Position numbers and translations under genes: made by a program | Shown: one piece after another, positions 34,871-44,010 of the stretch | Numbering within the stretch: the stretch's first letter is position 1 | How the letters are laid out: every line of letters begins with the position of its first letter | Notes under the pieces: generated by a model | Seen by the model: only the letters and a program-made list of their open reading frames with translations | Told to the model about the DNA's origin: nothing | The model's database searches: none | Origin: Gordius sp. MW1 | Taxonomy: Eukaryota > Nematomorpha > Gordioida > Gordea > Gordiidae | Direction: 5' to 3' | Length of the DNA: 64,000 bases | Assembly: GCA_964036665.1 (NCBI GenBank) | Contig: OZ038532.1 | Location: 21,975,037 to 22,039,036 of the forward strand

Positions 34871-36632
34871 ACTAGCTGACCCGGCAAACGTTGTTTTGCT
34901 ATATGTACATTCGTTAGTTATGTATTTTATAACATCTTCTAATTTCGAGTCAGGATCTTATAATTTTAAATAAAAAATGGAATGCTGGCCAGCAATTTAA
35001 TTTCTTTTTCGCTTTGGCATTTGTATATTAACCTTAAAAATTCTTTAAACAAAAAGATAAACAAATAAACATGCAATAATATGAAGACTTCATCTTTAGA
35101 ACTACAAAATACATTAAAAATATTTTGACCATTATGCAAGGTGACATGTAGAAACAATCAAACATGTAATAAAATTAAGAATTCATCGTTGAAACTACAA
35201 AATATATTAGAAATCTATTAATTGCTCTGTTATCGGGATTTAAAAAAATTTCTTTATCGCTTTGGCATTTGTATATTAACCTTAAAAATTCTTTAAACAA
35301 AAAAATAAACAAATAAACATGCAATAATATCAAGACTTCATCTTTAGAACTACAAAATACATTAAAAATATTTTGACCATTATGCAAGGTGACATGTAGA
35401 AACAATTAAACATGTAATAATATTAAGAATTCATCGTTCAAACTACAAAATATATTAAATCTATTAATTGCTCTGTTATCGAGATTTAAAAAAATTTACC
35501 TTGATTAAAGGCCTTTATACGTTATTTTCATATTTGATAAATAGAAATATTTTCAATTATATTAATTGGGTATTGTAAAACTTATTAATTTTAACGCTAA
35601 TCAAATAAGTGTAGAGAATATATTTATTCTAGAAACTTTTAAACTTGTAGCTTTTACATTCTCGAAGCCCCTTGTTAGGTTTAGACGCGATAGTGTACCA
35701 GGGAAAGCTAAGATCGATGTATCATAGTATGTAACTTTAACTGAAAATGAAGTTTGAACATATAAAAAACTGACGTTAGAAATCTTTTTAAAAAATATAT
35801 ATACAATCTCATAATTACCTTTTAAGCCATGGAAAAAAAATTAAAATTACCCAAGAATGAAAGAAATTTTATTTATTTCAGGTTTAATTGAAAAGTTTTA
35901 TGTTGTCACCGTTAACCGTTCTCGAAAACTAATGGACCGATTTGGCTCGAACAAATCTTAAAACATGCTCCGGAGTGTCAGGAATAAACTGTGAAATTTT
36001 GAGCCAAATCGATCTGGTAGTTTTTACAAAAGTTGAGAATCAGGCACTAAACCGTTCTCGAAAACTACTGGACCGATTTGGCTCGAACAAATCTTAAAAC
36101 ATGCTCCGGAGTTTGGGGAATAAACTGTGAAATTTTGAGCCAAATCGGTCCGGTAGTTCTCCAAAATTGGTGGCGGCATATATGTATATATACATACATA
36201 CATAGTTTCATAAAAAGGTCTTGACTACCCAAAAATTTTCCTGAGAGCAAAAAAAAATAAAAAAAAGGTCTCGATTATCCAAAAATTTTCCTGCGACCGT
36301 AATTTAAATTTCATTTTACCAAAATAATTTATATTTTTGTGTAAATTCGCTAATATGTTTCTGTATTAATTTAAGTTACACGATAGATATTAGATAGGCA
36401 GTACGTGGTAAGGGCGTTTGATTGACGTTCGATACAACGTCAAAACGCATAAAACAAAATATCTCGAAAACTACTGGACCGATTTGGCTGGAACATATCT
36501 TAAAACACGCTCCGGAGTGGCAGGAATAAACTGTGAAATTTTGAGCCGAATCGGTCCGGTAGTTCTACAAAATTGGTGGCGGCATACATACACACACATA
36601 TATACATAGTTTCATTTTTATATATAAGATTC
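34871..36632. repeat. Nested unclassified element starting CTGACCCGGCAAACG
   Basis: Starts near CTAGCTGACCCGGCAAACGT and ends near TTTTATATATAAGAT. This pairing is one I recall from repeats in several arthropod genomes, but I cannot classify it. Three internal copies (about 35920-36030, 36052-36172, 36457-36580) contain GGACCGATTTGGCT and later its inverse AGCC(A/G)AATCGGTCC, so each can form a hairpin. Short ORFs here are artefacts. Confidence 0.5.
35001..35498. repeat. Tandem duplication, two units of about 248 bp
   Basis: Both units contain CGCTTTGGCATTTGTATATT, AACATGCAATAATAT, CATTATGCAAGGTGACATGT, GAATTCATCGTT and CTATTAATTGCTCTGTTATC, with few differences. The near identity suggests a fairly recent duplication inside the nested element. 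Confidence 0.75.
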
Positions 36633-37046
36633 AGCTAATAATTAAAAACTAAAAATCTAACTTTATAAAATAAATTTTATTTAACAGTTCCAAATGAAAA
36701 CTTTTTAATTTTTCTACCTTTTTATTTCTAAAGTTCCAACAGCTATGAATATATTGTATTTAAATACTAGAATAGGATTTCTTTAGGTCAAAATATTATT
36801 ATGAGGAAAAAGCAGGAACTTGAAAGCTAAATTATGTACGCTATGCGAAGTTATTAATTTAATATCGAGTTGAGTTTATTTAAATCGTATTTTAGTTTGC
36901 TTTAGTTTAATTAGGGCCGGGCCTCGAGTCGAGAAATCTCATCAGGCCCGACCCGAGTTCGAGGCCCAATATTGTAAAATACTGCACGAAACTTTATCGG
37001 GCCAGGCTTCGGGCGGCCCGTCCAGAACTCTAGCTATCGTACAGTT

Positions 37047-37183
37047 CATGAGCGTAGCCAGGGGGAGGTAGGAAAGGGCGGCTGCCCCCTGTAATTCAAA
37101 AAAAAATTAAATTAAATATAATCATGGCCCCTCCCAAAATCATTATTTCCCCCCCTCTAATTCATATACTGGTTACGCACATG
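37047..37183. mobile_element. CATGGGCGTAGCC-family MITE
   Basis: Ends CATGAGCGTAGCCAGG and ATACTGGTTACGCACATG with a shortened family interior (GGGCGGCTGCCCCCTG, ATAATCATGGCCCC, CATTATTTCCCC). Confidence 0.65.
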
Positions 37184-37189
37184 TTTCAG

Positions 37190-37375
37190 GTGGTTATACC
37201 ATAACAACTGCCTAAGTTTTATCAAAAGCTTTTTGGAGATGAATGAAACACACACGAAAACCCTTCTGTTTTTTATTTATAATTTCATAATTCGAGGCTA
37301 TATAATGCGCCCGAAGTTAACATTCCTGATGAACATTGTCGCTCATTTATTGAAATTTTTCCCACGCATGCATTG
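37190..37375 (-). pseudogene. RTE reverse-transcriptase scrap, minus strand
   Basis: The minus-strand translation contains FRVCFIHLQKAFDKT, the RT motif A region of an RTE element (compare HMVFIDLEKAYD-like sequences). The rest is decayed. Confidence 0.6.
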
Positions 37376-37564
37376 CGTGATCCGTTAACGTTATCGCCCC
37401 GGTGTCATTGCACTCCTGCGAAACTCCACTCCTTTCATTTTCTAGAGTGTTATTACAAAGCTTATTCTCCTTCATCAAGCATTATCCCACTTGCTAGTAT
37501 TGCGCTATATAGTTTTCCAAGTAAATGGGTAACTTAAGGTGGGCAGCTGAAACCTTTCATCTGG

Positions 37565-37678
37565 TCACACCGCTTTACCATAATCATATTTTTGCAGACG
37601 ATATGATTTTCTGTGTAAAAAGTGAACAAGAATTGGTTAATCTGTAACTAGATATTTACTTTTTGTGGACATATTGCA
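37565..37678 (+). pseudogene. RTE relic, part 1: reverse-transcriptase FADD motif
   Basis: Translation gives HIFADDMIFCVKSEQELVNL, the catalytic motif C of an RTE reverse transcriptase, then LDIYFLWTY. The frame continues at 40919-41555 after the intervening RLE retrotransposon: across the junction it reads into RRKTEY, the usual motif following this region in RTE proteins. Confidence 0.7.
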
Positions 37679-40600
37679 TGTTAATTCCTTAAATAATTGT
37701 GAACTTTTGTGAATAAAAATAAAATATCAATGTTGAATTCTTAACAATAGTGTACAGGTTGTATAATAATTGAGTTATAAAGCAGTTTCATATACAACTC
37801 ATTCAATCTGATGCCAAAGCATTACATAACCATTACAAGATGTACACATAAAAGAGTCTGCACCAAGCAGCTTATGCTTTAAAATATTTTCATGGTTAAC
37901 CTTAAAGCACTTTGCCCCTCCTGCAAGAGAATCATTGGAATAAATAAAAATTTCTTCTTCTTTTTACATGGCCCTATGTCAGCAAGATGTAAATATTCTG
38001 GTCAAAAAGCACCACCAGTAAGTGCAATCCCCCCTATAACGATTATAGGTGATATTGGAGAACAAACATCTCCTTTAATAGCAAATGTAGAGGATGATCA
38101 AGCAGAAGTTGAAGAGAGCCATGTCCTTGATTTTAATGATTACAGCTTGCCAACCAATGTTTTACCTCCAGATTTTTCATGGAGTAATTCCTTCCTTACT
38201 CTCTCCTTCCCTAACACGTTATCTAGAATTCCTAGAGGGGCAAGACAGGCTGTTCAACAACTTATTTTAAATTTGATAACCTCCATAACTAATGATCCTA
38301 TGAACCTTGCTAATTGGGACAAAGTCCTTAAATTCTCATACCACACTCTCTTTATCAGGCCTCCCGAAGACTTAAACCAATCTAAACAGATAAAAGACTC
38401 CATCGTTACTTTTGATATCAATAAACCCTTATGTTCTTCCCATACAAAACCTGCTTTTGCATCATCACTGAAACATACTGCAAAGCTAGTATCTAACAAA
38501 ATTAACCACTTTAATCCAAAAGGAGCTCTGAGGGTGTTTTATGGCAACGATACAATCGCCCCCAGCACACAGGAAACTTACAACCAGCTTATACTAAAAC
38601 ATCCTCCTTCTTCATCCTCAGATAAATATCCCCACTCTAAATCCAACATATCCTTAGATTCCGCTGAGGTCGCCGAAGCCATTAACTCATTTCCCCTAGA
38701 TTCTGCAGCTGGCCTAGACGGAATCCGCCCTATATATCTCCAAGATTTACTTAAAATGAATAACCTTAACTCAACATGCCTCTTAAAGGCCATAACATCT
38801 TTATGCAACCTTATTGTTAATGGGAACATACCTTATGAAATAATACCTATTCTGTTTGGCGCCAAATTGATAGCGATTAAGAAGCCAGATAATTCCCTAA
38901 GACCTATCGCTATTGGCGGAGTATTTAGGAGGATTATTTCGAAAATAATATGCAATAAAATTAAACCGATTCTTTCCATCAACCTAAGTCCACACCAATT
39001 AGGTTTTGGAATAAAGGGAGGCTGCGAAGCTGCTAGTCATGCCGCTAGGCTAGCCCTCGACATACCATCGGACCATTGCATGGTCAAATTAGACTTTGCT
39101 AACGCTTTCAATTGCATTCGTAGAGACGTCCTTATTAAAAATTTTCTCGAGGATTTTCCAGAGTTCCATAACTACATCCTATTAAGTTATGGCTCAACAT
39201 CCTTTTTAAGATTTGGGGATTTTACAGTTAAATCAACTGAAGGTATCCAACAGGGTGACCCATTGGGTCCGCCATTATTTTGCTTAGGTATTCAAAGTTT
39301 AGTAGAAAAAATATCGCACGAATGCGACCTATCATTAAATATATGGTACTTGGACGATGCCACCCTTTGTGGCCATCCTCGCGAAGTTTTTAAAGCTATC
39401 AAAATTATAAAAGAATTCGAACCAATTTTAAAACTTAGACTAAATGAGACCAAATGTGAGATCTTTCAACCCCCTGACTACACATTATATCCCCACGTTA
39501 CCCCTTTTTTAGCAATCAAGAAAGACGCTATGTGCCACCTTGGATCGCCCATAGGCGGTAGAGTTGGACTCGCTACTTATTTGGAGAAAAATCTCTCTAT
39601 TTTAAAGTCAAAATTAGATCTCTTAAAGTGTCTGCCTTCACACCACGCTTTTTACATAATAAAAAACTATTTTAATATTTCAAAGATTCAGCACTGTTTT
39701 CGCTCTTCAAGTGCTTTTTTACACTCGGAAATTTTAAACCTCTTCGAACAAAATATTAAATCTATTTTACAATCTATTTTAAATATTAAATTCAATACTC
39801 ATAGCTGGTTACAAGCTTCCCTACCAACCAAATCGGGTGGTTTAGGGATTCGCTCACCGGCCTCAATATCTCTAGTCTCCTTTATTTCATCTTATAAATC
39901 CGTACAAGATACCATTTTTAAGTTGTATCCGGTTAAAGAAGACCCGCTTCTACCCATTGCTTTAGCTACTTGGGAAAACAACACCAATCCCGAAACACCT
40001 TTGCCACAAACCTCACGACAAAGAGATTGGGATGCCGGACTTGTGTTGCACTCCGTTGATTATCTAATTTCATGTAGCGATGCAAGTCAGTGTTCTAATT
40101 TAAGGTCGTTTTTGTTTGATGGCTCAGGTCACGAATGGCTAGAGGCCTACCCAAGCTGTCTCACCGGGATGATGCTGGAGGACTCGGAGCTTTCGTACTC
40201 CATAGCACTCCGGCTAGGGGTGAAATTTTCGAAGCCATTTACTTGCCGAAATTGCAGCATACTCGTAGACGAACAAGCCAGGCATCCCTTAGACTGCCTG
40301 GGAAACAAATTCAAATATGCTAGACACAATAAGGCCAACGCCTTAATTCAAAGTGCCCTGAAGAGAGCAAAGATTCCATCCATCTTGGAGCCATCGGACC
40401 CCGCCTTGGAGGGACGTATGCGTCCTGATGGATCTTCTTTAGTCCCATGGAGCAATGGTCTTCACCTTAAATGGGACTTCACATGTATTGACCTATTTGC
40501 CCCCTCTAACTGCAACAATGATTCTTTAGCTGTTGCAGAGGGGCGGAAAACCAATAAATACAAAGCCCTATTATCCTCAAATATTTTTATTCCATTGGTT

Positions 40601-40914
40601 GCTTCGTGTTCAGGCACCTTTGGTAAACAGGCCTTAGCTTTTTTTAAAGAGGTTGGAAGACGTTCTCCCCCGTCTAAACATTCGGTACCCTTTTTACTAA
40701 AACAAAGACTTGGTATTCTTATAGCCAAGTACAACTTTAAATCGTTCGCGGATTCTTGGCCAATTTTGGAAGATCCCCTCGATGATGATATATCCGAATA
40801 GTGTATTATTTTATTCGGCGCATTTTGCCTTTTATATTTCATGTATTTATATTATATTACTGTCAGTGGATTTTTAACAAATAAACTTTTAAAAAAAAAA
40901 AAAAAAAAAAAAAA
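37679..40914 (+). mobile_element. Full-length RLE-type non-LTR retrotransposon
   Basis: About 3.24 kb: a 213-bp 5' leader, one intact ORF (37892-40801), an 89-bp 3' untranslated region and a 24-nt A tail (40891-40914). TGCA occurs directly before the proposed start (37675-37678) and directly after the A tail (40915-40918), a possible 4-bp target duplication. Removing the segment joins the flanking RTE relic in one reading frame, which supports the boundaries. Truncated relatives lie at 6355-6840 and 9088-9230. The lineage within RLE-bearing elements (R2, NeSL and others) is not assigned. Confidence 0.82.
37892..40801 (+). CDS. RLE-retrotransposon protein: zinc finger, reverse transcriptase, zinc finger, endonuclease (969 aa, intact)
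   Basis: A single-ORF retrotransposon polyprotein acting by target-primed reverse transcription. Near the N-terminus C8, C11, H26 and C33 form a possible C2HC DNA-binding finger. The central reverse transcriptase has LRPIAIGG, motif A KLDFANAFN (D401), GIQQGDPLGPPLF and motif C WYLDDATL (YLDD 486-489; most non-LTR elements have F/YADD). The C-terminus has the finger C785-X2-C788-X9-H798-X3-C802 and a restriction-like nuclease signature RPD (844-846) followed by WDFTCID (D862), comparable to the PD-D/E-X-K arrangement of R2-type endonucleases. An in-frame TAA at 37880 precedes the ATG. No stop or frameshift is present, so the protein may be functional. The specific clade and target preference are unknown. 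Confidence 0.88.
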   Translation: MVNLKALCPSCKRIIGINKNFFFFLHGPMSARCKYSGQKAPPVSAIPPITIIGDIGEQTSPLIANVEDDQAEVEESHVLDFNDYSLPTNVLPPDFSWSNSFLTLSFPNTLSRIPRGARQAVQQLILNLITSITNDPMNLANWDKVLKFSYHTLFIRPPEDLNQSKQIKDSIVTFDINKPLCSSHTKPAFASSLKHTAKLVSNKINHFNPKGALRVFYGNDTIAPSTQETYNQLILKHPPSSSSDKYPHSKSNISLDSAEVAEAINSFPLDSAAGLDGIRPIYLQDLLKMNNLNSTCLLKAITSLCNLIVNGNIPYEIIPILFGAKLIAIKKPDNSLRPIAIGGVFRRIISKIICNKIKPILSINLSPHQLGFGIKGGCEAASHAARLALDIPSDHCMVKLDFANAFNCIRRDVLIKNFLEDFPEFHNYILLSYGSTSFLRFGDFTVKSTEGIQQGDPLGPPLFCLGIQSLVEKISHECDLSLNIWYLDDATLCGHPREVFKAIKIIKEFEPILKLRLNETKCEIFQPPDYTLYPHVTPFLAIKKDAMCHLGSPIGGRVGLATYLEKNLSILKSKLDLLKCLPSHHAFYIIKNYFNISKIQHCFRSSSAFLHSEILNLFEQNIKSILQSILNIKFNTHSWLQASLPTKSGGLGIRSPASISLVSFISSYKSVQDTIFKLYPVKEDPLLPIALATWENNTNPETPLPQTSRQRDWDAGLVLHSVDYLISCSDASQCSNLRSFLFDGSGHEWLEAYPSCLTGMMLEDSELSYSIALRLGVKFSKPFTCRNCSILVDEQARHPLDCLGNKFKYARHNKANALIQSALKRAKIPSILEPSDPALEGRMRPDGSSLVPWSNGLHLKWDFTCIDLFAPSNCNNDSLAVAEGRKTNKYKALLSSNIFIPLVASCSGTFGKQALAFFKEVGRRSPPSKHSVPFLLKQRLGILIAKYNFKSFADSWPILEDPLDDDISE

Positions 40915-40918
40915 TGCA

Positions 40919-41555
40919 ATAGAAGAAAAACTGAATACACGAAGACAAAGTTTCAATTAGATGAAAATTAGCAATGTGTGTCCCTTATTTTAGACAGTTA
41001 GGGACTTACAAGGGTGAATTCCTTCAAATATCTAGGATCAACACTTCAAGCGGATGGTGGAATGGATAAAGAAATCCAAGCAAGGATAGATTCCGGATGG
41101 CTCAAATAAAGAGATCTAACAGGCGTTCCGTGGGATAAAAACATTCCAAGAAGGCCTAAAAATACAGTGTACAGGTCCATACAGCCAGCAGTCCTGTATA
41201 GCTCGGAATCATGGGTTATTATACATGGGAGGGAAGAGCAACGCCTAGCGTCCATGGGGATGAGAATGCTAAGATGGATGCTACGGGTAAGCCAAAAGGA
41301 ACATAGGCGAAATAAAGAAATAAGGAGAAATCTGAGTAAACATCTATGAAGACAAAGCTCGTAAAACGGACTACGAGGGTATGGCCATGTCAAGAGAAGG
41401 GACACGTTAGAAATAAAATTGAAGATAAATTTCGCAGAAAAACGAAAAAGAGGAAGATCCAATCTTACATGGAAATCATAGACAAGACACGATATGAAAA
41501 TGCACAACAAATTAAAGAAGTATATAAAGGAAAATAATGAATGAGACCAGCCTAG
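40919..41555 (+). pseudogene. RTE relic, part 2: C-terminal region
   Basis: Frames give KTEYTKTKFQLDE, VNSFKYLGSTLQADGGMDKE, IQARIDSGW, then TVYRSIQPAVLYSSESWVI, MRMLRWMLRVSQKEHRRN and a broken GYGHVKRRD. This is the thumb and tail region of an RTE reverse transcriptase. Stops and frameshifts make it dead. It continues the fragment at 37565-37678. Confidence 0.82.
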
Positions 41556-41619
41556 GTGATAAACGGTCATAGAAAGATGATAGCCAATTTATTAAGAATG
41601 CATAATAATAATAATATGA

Positions 41620-42118
41620 TCTCCTTGATTTGCACTCTTCGTCCACATCAGCCTATACAAACATCATTTGACTTCCACTACCCTGTCCGTAAGCAATTAG
41701 CTTATCACGATACCAACGCTGTTTTTATGATCTTGCAACCATTGTAGAATAACTTGTATCCCTCTCCTAACTCCGAGCTTTAGTTCCATTCTACCATGTT
41801 GTGTATAGGCCGACAATAAATACCTTTCTCCTATTTAGTTGTGCGACCTCGATGCTTTTTGCCGTCAAAGTGCCTGAATTTCTTCATGTTATTTGCATCA
41901 AGTCAGCAAATTCTATGTTTTCATTTGAGTCAGGTACATACCATAGTGTATTTATCGCATTGCACGGGCAGAAGATGCCCTGCATGTTGTTGGTGGACAC
42001 GCCCTAACTTTGGTGTAGTATTCTACAGAAAAAATCATTATATTGAAGTGGGTTTTTACACCCGAACCTAACGCTTATACACTTTTTGCACACAGCCTTA
42101 CCATGGGTAGTGTTGAGT
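41620..42118 (-). pseudogene. RTE endonuclease relic, minus strand
   Basis: Antisense translation gives pieces like GTKARELGEGYKL-type sequence, RRKVFIVGL and the 5' flank with TTTTTGCACACAG, colinear with 4800-5240. It points towards the plus-strand RTE fragment, so two copies or a rearranged copy meet near 41.6 kb. Confidence 0.65.
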
Positions 42119-42800
42119 TTATTATAATTATTAAATGATACATCTTTATTAAATGGTATACAAAAAATTACATTCACGACTAAAAAAATATAAAAACGCG
42201 CTTTAACTAAATGGATGGCATTGATCCGTGTATGGAAATCGTGTTGGATTTAACGATTTCCATTGTTTAGAATTTAGAAGAAAGATTTGCTGGGGCGGAA
42301 CCGAAGAGGAAAGGACAATAATTTTAATGGCGGGGGGAGGGGGGTGGGTCGGTCTCATCTAACGACACTGGATGTAACTGTAGTGTTGCGTCAATTAATA
42401 TTTTGCTCGCGGCATATTACTTATGTCTTGAAACTTAATTGACTCATTTACATTACCTTACTACTTCGCGACGTTAATTGACCAATCACATATAACTCGC
42501 ATTCACCACTAAATGTAATTAATTTATTCAATTAATTCGCTATTATATAAAGACGTTTAATTCACTTCTTCATTACTCTTCAAACTCTTTTCTTTTCCCT
42601 CACTTTATTATATACCTTCAATAAAGAGTCTCCCCTCCCAATATAACCATAGCGAATAATGCAGTTCTTAACGGTAGGCTTTCCTACCAAAAATAGCAAT
42701 GTCACCTGGATTCGATAGTTTTTAGCCCACCAATCTAAACAGAGATCAATGGTTCAAATTTTGTAAAAGCATTCAGGTAACATTTATATAAATATACATT
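42119..42800. other. Non-coding sequence with TATA- and AATAAA-like motifs
   Basis: Contains TATTATATAAAGACG near 42540-42554 and CAATAAAGAG near 42619-42628, within 90 bp of each other. That spacing is seen in LTRs, so a solo LTR is possible, but I find no second copy and no duplication. Alternatively it is the 5' region of the hAT gene that follows. Confidence 0.3.
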
Positions 42801-43667
42801 ATTAACTTTTTTATAGGATTTTTAATGGAAAAGATGACATTCAGGAAGAATTAGTATCTCTTGAGGATATATTGGCTCGTGTTGGTTTAGAGGGCCAGGA
42901 TAAAGAAGATTATGATTATCTCCCCAGACATAGGAGATGTGCCTGTCACACAACCTGATTGCCACTACTGATGTTAATAAAATTTTAAAGGATAACAACT
43001 CACTTACAAAAATATACTCTTCCACCTTTGCCAAATGCCAAGCTATCTGGAATTCACACAGCAGGAGTACAGTATCAGCTCAACTAATACAAAAACGTTT
43101 GGGCTGCCAAATACCATACCCCGTAATAACGAGATGGAATTCAACTTTCAATTCCATCTCTGTTATAAACAAAATGATTGAAGAAAAAGCCAATGAATTT
43201 CATATGCTTTGTGATGAATTGAGGCTTGACAGGTTGTCTTTACAAGAATGTGCTTTTTTACAGGAATATCACATGGTGAGTTACTGATTTGATTTGGTTG
43301 TATTTAATTTTTAAGGTTAAGCAGCCACTAGCAAAAGCTCTTAAAATTTTGGGCAATCATATATGTATATGGCATATTATACACCTACGATAAGCCAAAT
43401 TCAAATATGTTTACAGAACATGGTTAGTTTGAAGTGGGGCGAACCCCTAAAAGAGGCTATTTTAAAAGGCATAAACATCAGGTTTTAATATTGATTCTAA
43501 TTTTATAAATCTTATGGGTTAAAGATTTCCAGATCTCTATGATGATGACAACATTATTGCAGCTGTCCTGCATCCAATGTTCAAAACAGATTGGGCTTGG
43601 ATAAGATTATCAAAAAATCAGGAGGAGAAATATAGAATATTAAATGCTATTAATTCTATCTTGCCAG

Positions 43668-43951
43668 TGTAATGATTGTTAGGTAGTTGTTTATTTTCTG
43701 TATTTTCACACGCGCGATAATAATGCAAATGAAATATTAATAAACAAATATTGATATTAGCGATGAATGTTATTTGAGATATTAGCGATGAATGTTATTT
43801 GAGATATTAGCGATGAATGTTATTTGAGCGATAAGATGAATTTTATGATGACGGAAGGAATTGTTCATGGATGGATGATTTTTAATCGACAAGTAAAAGT
43901 GAAGTGAATGTCCGTTCGCTACTTTATCTCGCCAATGTCTAAAACGCCACA
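43668..43951 (-). repeat. 3' LTR of the CsRn1-type element
   Basis: 284 bp, TG...CA in either reading. Contains three tandem 25-bp units starting GATATTAGCGATGAATG (43753-43827), placed where promoter or enhancer elements usually lie. Identical by eye to the other LTR. Confidence 0.92.
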
Positions 43952-44010
43952 ATACTCCCCTTCCAGATATATTTAAAGTTTTAAATATGTCGATAAGAGT
44001 TGGCTAAAAA

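Larger units (their letters stand above)
34699..37032. mobile_element. hAT-type element with GC-rich ends, carrying a nested repeat
   Basis: Left end TAGAGCCCTGCA, right end complement of CCCGTCCAGAACTCTA. Subterminal CCCGA/GCCCGG words lie within about 120 bp of each end, like the element at 25476. The flanks do not match at 8 bp. Most of the interior is a second repeat (34871-36630). Confidence 0.6.

Noticed and set aside
36065..36609. Small ORFs at 36.1-36.6 kb as paralogous peptides
   Set aside because: Their similarity comes from the repeated self-complementary DNA modules read in different frames.
42119..42800. Solo LTR
   Set aside because: TATA and AATAAA motifs are close together, but there is no second copy in the window, no TG...CA boundary pair and no target duplication.
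43753..43827. CRISPR-like array
   Set aside because: Direct tandem 25-bp units without spacers, located in an LTR of a eukaryotic retroelement.
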